Below are positions 25,803 to 33,609 of a stretch of 33,663 bases of DNA, in pieces. A program made the position numbers and the translations under genes. Position 1 is the first letter of the stretch. Each line of letters starts with the position of its first letter. Under the pieces are notes generated by a model, which had not been told where the DNA came from, did no database searches, and worked only from the letters and a program-made list of their open reading frames with translations. Source of the stretch: Agaribacter marinus (GTDB lineage Bacteria; Pseudomonadota; Gammaproteobacteria; Enterobacterales; Alteromonadaceae); NCBI RefSeq assembly GCF_030160655.1, contig NZ_BSOT01000015.1:1-33663 (forward strand), written 5' to 3'.

Positions 25803-27224
25803 TTACACTCTAAGCTGAGAGAATAGGTCATTGAGCTTTTCTGCTACTTTGACTCCCGGCGCTGATTCTACGCCGCTATTCACGTCTAGTGTGGCAATCC
25901 CTGTTTGTCTTGCTTGACTGACGTTTTCAGGGCCAATACCACCCGCTAATATGTAATGTTGTTTATTTTCAATTTCGTTTAACAGATGCCAATCGAAGGC
26001 CTTGCCCGTGCCGCCCTGCGTATTTCCAACCTTGCTATCGAGTAGGTATTTATCAACCAGAACATTTTCCTGTTTTTCAATCGCGTTGTTGAGCACTGAC
26101 GTGTCGTTTACGTCTATAGATAACACTCGCCAGATTTCGCAATTGCGCGGCAACAAAGGTTTGAGTTCTTGTATATATTCATTTGTTTCTTGGCCATGAA
26201 GTTGTACTGCACTTAAGGCTAAACTATTGGCATAATCGGCCACTAGTGCCGCGCTTTGGTTCTGAAAAACACCGACAAATTTTTTGTTAAACCCCGAGGT
26301 ATTAATACTCTTGACGATGCTTTTTGCAGCGTCAAGTGAGACATGACGTTTTGATGCTTCAACAAAAATTAAACCTAAGTGGTTTGCGGGATAATTTGAT
26401 ACCAACTTAGCTTGATCTACTGACGTAATGCCACACACTTTTGTTTCGCCATATACCAAGGTGTTGATCGCCGAGTTAAGGTCATCTTGTGCCATCAACG
26501 AGCTGCCAATTAAATACCCGTCTACAAGGTGGTTTAATCGACGCAAGTCTTCGTTAGTATAAATACCTGACTCAGAAATAATCACTCCTGCAAAGGCTTC
26601 GTGACGTCGAATGATAGGGACTAAGCGTTCAGTCGTTGTTAAGTCAGTACTTAAATCACGTAAATTGCGGTTGTTGATTCCAATGATCTTAGCGCCTAAC
26701 GCAAGTGCTCTATGGGTTTCTTCTTCGTTGCTTACTTCGGTGAGAACATCGAGTGCTAGTGCATCCGCAATACTGTGTAGGTTTTTATACTCGTCATCTG
26801 ATAACACCGACAACATCAGTAGTACAGCATCTGCGTTGTGATGACGAGCCAAATAAATTTGGTATGGTGTAACAAAAAAATCTTTATTTAATACTGGTTG
26901 AGACACCCTTGACGTTACGTAATCTAAGTATTCAAACTTACCTTGAAAATACTTTTCATCTGTTAGTACAGAAAAGCACGCTGCTTCTTTTTCATAGGCG
27001 CTGACTATTTCATCTAAATCAAAATGCGCTCGAATCAAACCTTTTGAAGGTGAAGCTTTTTTACATTCAAAAATAAATCCAGCTTTGTCTTTTTGTAGTG
27101 CCGCCAAAAACGATTTTTTCGACGGCGATAAAGCGTCTTTAAATGCGTTAAGCGGGAAATCTATCTCGCGTTGGCTTACTTCAAGCCGCTTGTCAGCGAC
27201 GATTTTTTTTAACACGTTAGCCAT
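25803..27224 (-). CDS. trpCF: Fused indole-3-glycerol phosphate synthase/PRA isomerase
   Basis: A 473-residue two-domain protein covering two steps. Residues 1 to about 255 are TrpC (IGPS): FIFECKKASPSKGLIRAHFD with the catalytic Lys/Glu region, VLTDEKYFQGKFEYL, VLNKDFFVTPYQI and GINNRNLRDLSTDL. From about 258 the TrpF part follows: KVCGITSVDQA (with the Cys general base), FVGVFQNQ, LSAVQLHGQET and a terminal LAGGIGPENVSQA / TLDVNSGVE that carries the Asp acid. The fusion is the gammaproteobacterial arrangement seen in E. coli TrpC. It starts 5 bp after the trpD stop. Confidence 0.97.
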   Translation of the reverse strand: MANVLKKIVADKRLEVSQREIDFPLNAFKDALSPSKKSFLAALQKDKAGFIFECKKASPSKGLIRAHFDLDEIVSAYEKEAACFSVLTDEKYFQGKFEYLDYVTSRVSQPVLNKDFFVTPYQIYLARHHNADAVLLMLSVLSDDEYKNLHSIADALALDVLTEVSNEEETHRALALGAKIIGINNRNLRDLSTDLTTTERLVPIIRRHEAFAGVIISESGIYTNEDLRRLNHLVDGYLIGSSLMAQDDLNSAINTLVYGETKVCGITSVDQAKLVSNYPANHLGLIFVEASKRHVSLDAAKSIVKSINTSGFNKKFVGVFQNQSAALVADYANSLALSAVQLHGQETNEYIQELKPLLPRNCEIWRVLSIDVNDTSVLNNAIEKQENVLVDKYLLDSKVGNTQGGTGKAFDWHLLNEIENKQHYILAGGIGPENVSQARQTGIATLDVNSGVESAPGVKVAEKLNDLFSQLRV

Positions 27225-27229
27225 ACTGC

Positions 27230-28246
27230 TTACTTCTCCAGGCTCAATTTTGCCGCTTTTTGCATAATTGCCAGCGGTTTACCGTTTTGCATGCTATTGA
27301 TTGCTTGTTCATAACACTCACGGATGCTTTTGGTTGGCGTGTTTGTCCACAGTAGACAGGCTGCATTTATTGCTATCGCATCTCGGTGCGCGGTTTCACC
27401 CGCGCCTGCAAGAACCGCTTCAATAAGCGTTTTGTTATGTTCGGGAACACCACCTTTGATAGCATCAAGGGACGCACTTTTTGCACCAAAATCTTCTGGT
27501 GTAAAGCTAAGTTCAGTAAATTTTCCGTCTTGTAAATGAATCGCTTTGGTTTCACCATGTAGTGCTACTTCGTCTAGACCAGAACCATGTACCACAAGTG
27601 CATTTTTGTGGCCTAAGGCATCTAATACTCTTGCATAAATGGGCAACAATTCTGGTGCATAAACACCATATACACCGTGGCTTGGTTTAGCTGGATTTGC
27701 TAACGGACCAAGTATATTAAACAAGGTACGTGTTTTTAAGGTGCCACGTACTCCCATAACATGCTTAACGCCGGCGTGATAATTTGGTGCCGCTAGAAAA
27801 CAAAAATTAGCCTCATCCAGACATTTGCGCGCGATGTCAGGCGTCATCATCAAATTCAAACCAAAGCTAGCGAATAAATCTGATGAACCTGATTTACTAG
27901 AGACGCTTTTGTTGCCGTGTTTGGCAACTTTTATGCCGCATGATGCCGCAACTAACGCCGCTGCGCTGGATATATTAATTGTATTGTGGCCGTCGCCACC
28001 CGTCCCCACAATGTCGCTAAATGCATAATCTGGTTGAGGAAATGCTTTGGCGTGTTCAATCATCGCTGACGCTGCGCCCGCAATTTCACCAATTGATTCG
28101 CCTTTCATTTTTAGCGCGATGAGTAGGGCGCTGATTGATATTTCACTCAACTCGCCTTGCATTAGGCTCGAAAAAATAGCGTGAGACTCATCTTGAGATA
28201 AGTCTTTGTTTGCGTAAACATGTTCAAGTAGTAAGTTAATGTCCAT
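27230..28246 (-). CDS. trpD: Anthranilate phosphoribosyltransferase
   Basis: A 338-residue enzyme that attaches phosphoribose from PRPP to anthranilate. Its PRPP and metal sites are plain: DIVGTGGDGHNTINISSAAA, GIKVAKHGNKSVSSKSGSSD, and HVMGVRGTLKTRTLFNILGP with NPA. It is separate from the glutamine amidotransferase TrpG, unlike the fused E. coli TrpGD. It lies 55 bp after trpG and 5 bp before trpCF. Confidence 0.97.
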   Translation of the reverse strand: MDINLLLEHVYANKDLSQDESHAIFSSLMQGELSEISISALLIALKMKGESIGEIAGAASAMIEHAKAFPQPDYAFSDIVGTGGDGHNTINISSAAALVAASCGIKVAKHGNKSVSSKSGSSDLFASFGLNLMMTPDIARKCLDEANFCFLAAPNYHAGVKHVMGVRGTLKTRTLFNILGPLANPAKPSHGVYGVYAPELLPIYARVLDALGHKNALVVHGSGLDEVALHGETKAIHLQDGKFTELSFTPEDFGAKSASLDAIKGGVPEHNKTLIEAVLAGAGETAHRDAIAINAACLLWTNTPTKSIRECYEQAINSMQNGKPLAIMQKAAKLSLEK

Positions 28247-28301
28247 CCGCGCTTATTCCTTGTTCTCAAATTTAGCTTTATTCATCACTTCGCGATAAAC
28301 C

Positions 28302-28946
28302 TTATGTGTTTGGTAAATCATTTGCTAAGTACATTAACGCTTGTTGAAGGAGTTTGCTGCCTTCACACGTTAATATGGACTCAGGGTGAAATTGAAAGCC
28401 GAGCATCTTATCAGCCTCATTTAATATCGCCATGGGTAAGCCGTCAATTTCTGCAATCTTTTGCAAAGAATTGGGTACATCAGTGGCCACTAAACTGTGA
28501 TATCTAGCAATGCTCAAGGGGTTAGATAAACCTGCAAATATTTCATGTGCTGAAAATGTCATTAACGAGGCCTTGCCATGCATTACCTCTGGCGCATGCC
28601 CAACAACACCGCCGTAGTTTTCTACAATGGCTTGATGGCCTAAACATATGCCAAGCACTGGGTATTTGCCTTGTGCACCTTTTATAACTTCTGGCATAGA
28701 GCCAGCCGCACTTGGTGCGCCTGGGCCCGGACTAAGCATGAGTACACAAGGACCTTGCGTTTTAGCCAAGGCGAGTTGCTCTAAAATGTGTTTCGCTTCT
28801 ACGGTATTGCGGTAAACCTTTAGTTTCACACCCAATACACGAAGTTCATCAACTAGATTATAAGTGAATGAGTCGACGTTATCGATTAAAATGACGTGCA
28901 GTTGGTCAATGTTGTTCACCTTGTCTTCAGCGTTTGAATATGTCAT
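28302..28946 (-). CDS. trpG: Anthranilate synthase component II, glutamine amidotransferase
   Basis: A 214-residue class I amidotransferase that supplies ammonia to TrpE. The triad is visible: the nucleophile Cys in LGICLGHQAIVENYGG, and His/Glu in GFQFHPESIL. LSPGPGAPS forms the oxyanion region. N-terminal residues 1-16 are an extra lead; a later start near VILIDNVDSFTYNLVDEL could be used, but the ATG 3 bp after the trpE stop supports coupling. The same protein could also serve PABA synthesis; its place in the operon favours trp. Confidence 0.96.
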   Translation of the reverse strand: MTYSNAEDKVNNIDQLHVILIDNVDSFTYNLVDELRVLGVKLKVYRNTVEAKHILEQLALAKTQGPCVLMLSPGPGAPSAAGSMPEVIKGAQGKYPVLGICLGHQAIVENYGGVVGHAPEVMHGKASLMTFSAHEIFAGLSNPLSIARYHSLVATDVPNSLQKIAEIDGLPMAILNEADKMLGFQFHPESILTCEGSKLLQQALMYLANDLPNT

Positions 28947-28949
28947 GGA

Positions 28950-30539
28950 TTATTTTACCTCACTGCTGTTTAATGCTTGATTTGCAGTGCTAATTGCTTG
29001 AATAACCGCTTGCGCTTTTGCGCGCGTTTCGTCAGCCTCAGATTGAGGTATCGAGTCTTTTACTACACCTGCACCCGCCTGAATATGAGCGACGTTATCT
29101 TTAACAAACGCACTTCTAATTACAATACAGGTATCAAAATCACCTTTACCATTTAGGTAACCTACCGCACCGCCATAACTTCCGCGTGTTGCTTGTTCAG
29201 TTTGACGCACTAAGGCGGCTGCGCTGACTTTTGGTGCGCCAACTAAGGTACCCATATTCATACACGCTTGATAAGCATGGAGCGCATCAAGGTCATCGCG
29301 TAATTGACCAACTACTCGCGAAACTAAATGCATAACATGCGAATATCGGTCGACTTTTAATAAATCTTTGACAAAACGTGAGCCGGGTACAGAAACTTTT
29401 GCAACGTCATTTCTTGCCAAATCAACCAACATGATATGTTCGGCTTTTTCTTTGTGGTCTTGTTGTAGGTTGAGTTCTAAGCGGCTGTCCAAGTCTAAAT
29501 CGATAGTGCCGTCTTCACGTTTACCTCGTGGGCGAGTACCAGCAATGGGATAAATTTCTACTTGATTTGATGTCTGCTCATATTTAAGGGCCGACTCGGG
29601 CGATGCACCAAAAATCACAAAATCTTTATCCTGAATGTAAAACATATAAGGAGAAGGGTTGGTTTGTTTTAAGCGCTTATATGCCAATAAGGGGTGTTCA
29701 CAGGGAAGTGAAAAAGTACGAGACGGCACGACTTGAAAAATATCGCCGTCGAGAATGTTTTTTTGTAGATTTAAGACATCTTGGCAATATTCCGCATCCG
29801 ATTTATCGGTATTGACGGCTGGCGAGTCTGCCATACTTTCAGAAAAGCTTACTTCAGATAAATCGTCTAGAGAATGCGTTAAACTCTCTAATTGTTGGCT
29901 CACTTTAAAATACTGTTGTGCAACATTTTCACCCGAAAATACACTGCCTAGCAGCTCGGTTGTTTTTGCTTTGTGGTCAATGAGTAGTAGGGTTTCAGCT
30001 AAGTAAAACACATAGTCAGCGCAAGTGTTTTTACCTTTTACGACACTAGGAAGTTGCTCAAAAGTAGCAATTAAATCATAAGCAAACACGCCAGCTAAAA
30101 ATACAGCATTGTTGTCGTCGCGAATGGGCGTAATTTTATTTGAGATAGCGCGAAGTACGTCAAGGACAGCTGGTTGCTTTAAACGACTGTCTTCATCTAG
30201 ATTACCATCGGGTTGTGGGAACTCGACGCGCAAGCTGGTCTTTTCTTCGGTGACTATAAAATCGGCTAGTTGCGTGTTTAAAAAGGGCAATAAAGACGCC
30301 CCATTTTCAGATGTTGCAACAATGTCAACTTGACTTCCGTTGCATTCGATTCGCAGCGCCGCGTCAATAAGTATCAAGCTTTTTAAATCGTCTTTACTAT
30401 CAATTTCTGCTGATTCGAGTAAAAGAGAATTAGTACTGGCGACTTTTTTGTATGCGACCAGTGGGTCAGACAAATAAGCTAGCTCTCGCGATATGGTTTC
30501 TACTGTTCCTGGGGTTTGCCCCAGCGCCGACAGACTCAT
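28950..30539 (-). CDS. trpE: Anthranilate synthase component I
   Basis: A 529-residue chorismate-using enzyme that, with TrpG, makes anthranilate, the first committed step. The C-terminal catalytic part is intact: IFGASPESALKY, PIAGTRPRGKREDG, HIMLVDLARNDVAKVSVPGS, ACMNMGTLVGAPKVSAAALV, GSYGGAVGYLNGKGDFDTCI and AGAGVVKDSIPQSEADE. LLLESAEIDSKDD near residue 40 matches the LLES element that binds tryptophan for feedback inhibition. A strong ribosome site (AAGGAAG) precedes the ATG. It is the first structural gene, controlled by the leader at 30607-30712. Confidence 0.98.
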   Translation of the reverse strand: MSLSALGQTPGTVETISRELAYLSDPLVAYKKVASTNSLLLESAEIDSKDDLKSLILIDAALRIECNGSQVDIVATSENGASLLPFLNTQLADFIVTEEKTSLRVEFPQPDGNLDEDSRLKQPAVLDVLRAISNKITPIRDDNNAVFLAGVFAYDLIATFEQLPSVVKGKNTCADYVFYLAETLLLIDHKAKTTELLGSVFSGENVAQQYFKVSQQLESLTHSLDDLSEVSFSESMADSPAVNTDKSDAEYCQDVLNLQKNILDGDIFQVVPSRTFSLPCEHPLLAYKRLKQTNPSPYMFYIQDKDFVIFGASPESALKYEQTSNQVEIYPIAGTRPRGKREDGTIDLDLDSRLELNLQQDHKEKAEHIMLVDLARNDVAKVSVPGSRFVKDLLKVDRYSHVMHLVSRVVGQLRDDLDALHAYQACMNMGTLVGAPKVSAAALVRQTEQATRGSYGGAVGYLNGKGDFDTCIVIRSAFVKDNVAHIQAGAGVVKDSIPQSEADETRAKAQAVIQAISTANQALNSSEVK

Positions 30540-30606
30540 GTTTACTTCCTTTGGTATTTTATCTACTTTCTTAGTTCATTTACGCTAGGGCTTGTTTGTC
30601 GGAAAC

Positions 30607-30630
30607 AAAAAAGGCCCTTAAACGGGCCTT
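30607..30630 (-). terminator. trp attenuator terminator hairpin
   Basis: On the minus strand the leader reads AAGGCCC-GTTTAA-GGGCCTT and then TTTTG: a 7-bp GC-rich stem with a 6-base loop and a U run. It lies between the leader peptide and trpE, and is the terminator (3:4) arm of the attenuator. Confidence 0.9.
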
Positions 30631-30662
30631 GGAATTCGTGCACACACATGCAGCCAGAGCCC
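30624..30662 (-). promoter_or_regulatory. trp antiterminator (competing hairpin)
   Basis: In the leader RNA GGGCUCUGG (30662-30654) can pair with CCAAGGCCC (30632-30624): eight of nine positions pair, one of them a G-U, with one mismatch. This pairing takes the left arm of the terminator. The first strand begins at the leader peptide stop codon, so a ribosome paused at the Trp codons leaves it free, while one that reaches the stop covers it. Confidence 0.75.
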
Positions 30663-30712
30663 TAAGTCCGGTTGCACCACCACCAAATGTTGCGTACGTA
30701 TGTCGAATTCAT
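30662..30712 (-). CDS. trpL: trp operon leader peptide
   Basis: A 16-residue leader peptide, MNSTYVRNIWWWCNRT, with three consecutive Trp codons (TGG x3, 30677-30685) followed by TAG. It is too short for ordinary gene finders. A GGAT 7 bases before the ATG could serve as ribosome site. When tryptophan is scarce the ribosome stalls on the Trp codons and the antiterminator forms; when it is plentiful the terminator at 30607-30630 forms. The peptide itself has no other role. Confidence 0.9.
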   Translation of the reverse strand: MNSTYVRNIWWWCNRT

Positions 30713-30752
30713 ATGATACTATCCATTAAAATCTGTATTGATTTTCAGGTGC

Positions 30753-30783
30753 ATAGGAGAATACAAAATGACGCCTATGTCAA
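30753..30783 (-). promoter_or_regulatory. Candidate trp promoter
   Basis: A perfect -35 box TTGACA lies at 30783-30778 on the minus strand, 66 bp upstream of trpL. The -10 is less clear: TATTCT (14-bp spacing) or TCCTAT (19-bp spacing). I saw no palindrome resembling the E. coli TrpR operator here. Confidence 0.5.
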
Positions 30784-30898
30784 CCGCTAAAAATTGAATT
30801 TCTTATAACGTAACCCTAAATTATGATAGAAAAGCCATCGTTGATGATATAAATGTTTGTCGCGAATTGAGTTTAGTAACACGCCGAAGGCCACTAAT

Positions 30899-31726
30899 TT
30901 GAAGATTGATTTACACACCCATACTACTTGTTCAGACGGGCAACTTACACCGCAAGAATTAGTGATGAGAGCACAACAAATGCAAGTAGACATGCTTGCT
31001 ATTACTGATCATGACAATATTGACGGATTGCCCCTTGCGCGTGAAGCAATTGAACAATTTAATGCAAAAGTTAGATTGATAAATGGTGTTGAAATCAGTA
31101 CTAAATGGCATGGTTTCGAAATTCATATATTGGGTCTCAATTTTGATGAGAACAATCAAAAGCTGATTGAGGTGCTGGATGTTCAAAAGCAAAAAAGAAT
31201 TCAACGTGCTCACAAAATAACACAAAAACTCGCTTTTCTTGGCATCGATGAGCTATATGAAAAATGTCTGAGTAAAGCGTCGGGTATCGTATCGCGAGTT
31301 CATGTCGCTGCTGTTTTAGTCGACGAAGGTATTTGTAAAGATTTACAGCAAGCGTTTACGCAATTTTTAGGTGCAAAAAAACGCGCATACGTGTCACCTG
31401 ATTGGATAGATATGGCGGATGCGATCAATGTAATACGAGGCGCCAAAGGGCATGCTGTGCTTGCACATCCTTTTCATTACGACATGAAGTCAAAATGGAT
31501 CCGCAAACTCTTGACGGCATTTGCTGCTGCAAGCGGCGATGCGACTGAAGTCATGCACCCAAATATTTCACCGACAAAACGCGATCTTATCGTGAATTTA
31601 GCGAAGGAATTAGGTTTGCGTGCCAGTGTGGGGTCTGATTTTCATGCGCCTACGCGTTGGACCGAGCTAGGTAGAAAATTGGTTTTACCGGCAGATATGA
31701 CGCCTGTTTGGCAAGCTTGGACCTAG
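30899..31726 (+). CDS. rnm: PHP-domain 5'-3' exoribonuclease RNase AM
   Basis: A PHP-superfamily metal phosphoesterase (YciV/TrpH) that matures the 5' ends of rRNAs in E. coli. Metal-binding motifs are all present: DLHTHTTCSDG, AITDHDN, NGVEIS, RVHVA, AVLAHPFH and GSDFHAP. I choose the TTG at 30899 (LKIDLHTH) because GAAGG lies 8 bases upstream, giving 275 residues; the open frame begins at another TTG (30857) with no ribosome site, and no in-frame ATG exists before the first motif. The gene is divergent from the trp operon, the same neighbour relation as yciV/trpH and trp in enterics. Confidence 0.9.
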   Translation: MKIDLHTHTTCSDGQLTPQELVMRAQQMQVDMLAITDHDNIDGLPLAREAIEQFNAKVRLINGVEISTKWHGFEIHILGLNFDENNQKLIEVLDVQKQKRIQRAHKITQKLAFLGIDELYEKCLSKASGIVSRVHVAAVLVDEGICKDLQQAFTQFLGAKKRAYVSPDWIDMADAINVIRGAKGHAVLAHPFHYDMKSKWIRKLLTAFAAASGDATEVMHPNISPTKRDLIVNLAKELGLRASVGSDFHAPTRWTELGRKLVLPADMTPVWQAWT

Positions 31727-31841
31727 CGTTAATTTTCTTATACTCATACTCTTGTTTGATGCCTTTATACAGAATTGCATAATTTAGGTTTGAAGGGTTT
31801 AAGGCAATGCAGGATGTAGCCGTTTTACTAGTTTTAGTTAA

Positions 31842-32789
31842 TCAATCTACAGGACTTTTTGTACCAGAATATTTATCACCGATAACATGTGTATACACTT
31901 GAGTAGTGCGAATATCGCTATGACCAAGTAATTCTTGTACTGTTCTGATGTCGCTGCCGCTGCGCAGCAATTCAGTGGCAAAGGAATGCCTGAATGTATG
32001 TGCGGTTACTCGTTTATCTATTTTGGTTGCGAGGACTGCTTGACGCAATTGTTTTCTGAAGGCTGTTTCGTGTATATGGTGCCGACAAATATAGCCGTCG
32101 ATAGGGTGCACACATCTATTGTTAGATGGGAAAATATATTGCCAACTCGTGTCTTTGAGCGCATTTTTGTATTTCCTGTGTAGCGAAGGAGGCAGTGAAG
32201 TAAGCCCAAAGCCTTCATTAAGGTCTTTTTGATGCGCCTTCTTTGCCACGTTAATTTGGTGTTTTAGTGGTTCAATGAGCGATTTCGGTAATAAGCTATA
32301 CCTGTCTTTAGCGCCTTTCCCACGAAATATAAAAATTGTATTGTTGTCAAAGTTAATGTCTTTTATGCGAAGTCGTAGTACTTCGTTGGTCCTTAATCCA
32401 GCACCAAATAACAAGGAGGCAATCAGGTGATACTTGCCCGACAATTTGCCTATAATCTGTTTGGCTTCTTCAGTACTTATCACTACAGGTAAATTTTTTG
32501 GTTTTTTAGAAAAGCCAAATTGCAATGTTAACTCTTCATAACCTAAACATTTTTTATACATAAAAACTAGCGCGCAAAGCGCCTGTGTTTGCGTAGCCGC
32601 ACTCACATTCTTTGTGTTTGCTAAGTGACTTAAGTAAGCATCAATTTCAGCCTCACCAAGCGTATTCGGATGTTGGTAATTGTGATATCTGATATAGGCA
32701 CGCATCCAACGCAAATACGATTTTTCCGTTCTATAGCTATATCGAAGTGCGCGTAATTTTTGTCTTACGGACTCTATGAACTGAGACAT
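31842..32789 (-). CDS. intI: Integron integrase IntI
   Basis: A 315-residue tyrosine recombinase. The catalytic set is complete: Arg133 (GAGLRTNEVLRL), His264 and Arg267 (HTFRHSFATELL), His290 (LLGHSDI) and Tyr299 (TTQVYTHV). Between them, residues about 203-241 form the extra patch found only in integron integrases (LHRKYKNA then CRHHIHETAFRKQL), which separates IntI from XerC/D. Such enzymes recombine attC sites as folded single strands and insert cassettes at attI. It reads away from the cassettes, as expected, and has an excellent ribosome site (AAGGAGG). No frameshift or stop, so it is likely functional. No LexA box was recognised in the upstream region. Confidence 0.96.
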   Translation of the reverse strand: MSQFIESVRQKLRALRYSYRTEKSYLRWMRAYIRYHNYQHPNTLGEAEIDAYLSHLANTKNVSAATQTQALCALVFMYKKCLGYEELTLQFGFSKKPKNLPVVISTEEAKQIIGKLSGKYHLIASLLFGAGLRTNEVLRLRIKDINFDNNTIFIFRGKGAKDRYSLLPKSLIEPLKHQINVAKKAHQKDLNEGFGLTSLPPSLHRKYKNALKDTSWQYIFPSNNRCVHPIDGYICRHHIHETAFRKQLRQAVLATKIDKRVTAHTFRHSFATELLRSGSDIRTVQELLGHSDIRTTQVYTHVIGDKYSGTKSPVD

Positions 32790-32818
32790 TTCTCCTCCTT
32801 GAGATGTTTTTTAGCTCC

Positions 32819-32898
32819 AATTCTCGGTTTGTAAATTAATTATCTGTTGTTTGCATGATAACAACTTGATTTTTATGAGTATGTGGAAACCGAGAATT
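32819..32898. repeat. 12-bp inverted repeat upstream of intI, with nested palindrome
   Basis: AATTCTCGGTTT (32819-32830) and its perfect complement AAACCGAGAATT (32887-32898) enclose 56 bp. Inside is GTTGTT-N8-AACAAC (32846-32865), nearly concentric. The structure lies between intI and the cassette promoter. It could be a regulator site, a cruciform or the ends of a tiny element; no flanking duplication is seen. Confidence 0.7.
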
Positions 32899-32961
32899 CA
32901 CGCTATGACTTTTAGAACCAATAACTTTTATTAGCTATGCCCGCTAAAATAGAGGGCTGTC

Positions 32962-32991
32962 TTGACATTTATCTCGAATTGTCGTCACAAT
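32962..32991 (+). promoter_or_regulatory. Candidate cassette promoter Pc
   Basis: TTGACA at 32962-32967, 18-bp spacer, CACAAT at 32986-32991 (four of six to TATAAT). It points into the cassette array and lies about 65 bp before the crossover, where integron Pc promoters are found. Confidence 0.45.
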
Positions 32992-33029
32992 ATCTCATAA
33001 TTACATATTTAGTAACTGTACGTTCGGAC

Positions 33030-33062
33030 TTATACGGACGTGCAGATAATAAACTGTTAGCT
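33030..33062 (+). other. attI: attI integration site
   Basis: The core GTTAGCT at 33056-33062 marks the attI/cassette boundary, with crossover expected after G33056. It is the exact reverse complement of AGCTAAC at the start of the first attC (33520-33526), as expected when TTAGCT was brought in by the cassette. The left limit of attI is not visible; 33030 is nominal. Confidence 0.75.
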
Positions 33063-33603
33063 GCCAAGGAAAAATCCATGGGATACGATTTACATATCAC
33101 AAGAAAAGAAGAGTGGTTCGAGGACGAAGGCGCTGAGATAACACTTGATGAGTGGACAGATTATGTAAGGTCATCTCCGGATATGAGATTAGATGGGTAT
33201 GCTGAAGCAGGAACTCCTAATGGAGCCTTAAGGATTGAAAGCGAAGGTTTATCTGTCTGGACTGGGTATTCTGGCCATGAAAAAGATGGAAATATGGCGT
33301 GGTTCGATTATTTCGAAGGTAATATAAAAGTTAAAAACCCTGATGATGAAATCATAAAGAAGATGTACCAAATTGCTGTTGCTCTTGATGCTAAAGTTCA
33401 AGGAGATGAGTGTGAAGTCTATGGCGCGGATGGGCAGTCAAATTGGAAAGAATTAAAGGCTGCGGGTGAAGCAATGAGAGCCAGCATGTCAAAAAAGTGG
33501 TGGCAGTTTTGGAAATAGCAGCTAACAAAGCAATCTACCCAAGCTGCTGGTTTCACCAGCAGGGACTCGCGCTGCGTTGCAGCGCTCGCCGGTAATTGCG
33601 GCG
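33057..33603 (+). mobile_element. Integron gene cassette 1
   Basis: About 547 bp between the attI crossover (33056/33057) and the G of the attC right core (33603). It holds one ORF (33078-33518) with its own ribosome site and ends with attC: the standard one-gene cassette. A second cassette begins after it but only 60 bp are in the window. Confidence 0.8.
33078..33518 (+). CDS. Cassette-encoded hypothetical protein
   Basis: A 146-residue soluble acidic protein of unknown function, with no signal peptide or membrane segment. I start at MGYDLHITRKEEWFED because AAGGA lies 7 bases upstream and the start sits 21 bp inside the cassette; the open frame to 32937 would begin in the attI region outside the cassette. 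Visible features: a first strand GYDLHITRK, LDEWTDYVRSSPDMRLDGYA, LSVWTGYSGHEKDGNMAWFD with many Trp, KMYQIAVALDAKVQGDECEV, and a Trp-rich end WWQFWK. From memory similar 'MGYD-HITR' proteins exist as uncharacterised proteins in many bacteria, some in cassettes. No catalytic motif is evident; an immunity-like or small binding role is only a guess. Confidence 0.8.
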   Translation: MGYDLHITRKEEWFEDEGAEITLDEWTDYVRSSPDMRLDGYAEAGTPNGALRIESEGLSVWTGYSGHEKDGNMAWFDYFEGNIKVKNPDDEIIKKMYQIAVALDAKVQGDECEVYGADGQSNWKELKAAGEAMRASMSKKWWQFWK

Positions 33604-33609
33604 TTGGTA
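33520..33609 (+). repeat. attC: attC recombination site of cassette 1
   Basis: AGCTAAC (33520-33526) and the GTT at 33603-33605 form the conserved AAC/GTT outer pair. Inside, GCAATCTACC (33530-33539) pairs with GGTAATTGC (33591-33599) with one unpaired C (33535), the extrahelical base that sets attC strand choice. Both sides have a 3-base spacer (AAA, GGC). The central part has two further hairpins (33544-33562 and 33569-33585). The site starts 2 bases after the cassette ORF stop. Confidence 0.85.

Noticed and set aside
30740-30800. A TrpR operator at the trp promoter.
   Set aside because: No palindrome resembling the GTACTAGTTAACTAGTAC type was seen; only the TTGACA box is clear.
32819-32898. 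A LexA box controlling intI.
   Set aside because: No CTGT-N8-ACAG match was found; CTGT at 32844-32847 has no ACAG at the required distance.
32819-32898. A miniature transposon (80 bp with 12-bp ends).
   Set aside because: No target-site duplication flanks the repeat and the inner sequence shows nothing typical; a regulatory or cruciform element is as likely.
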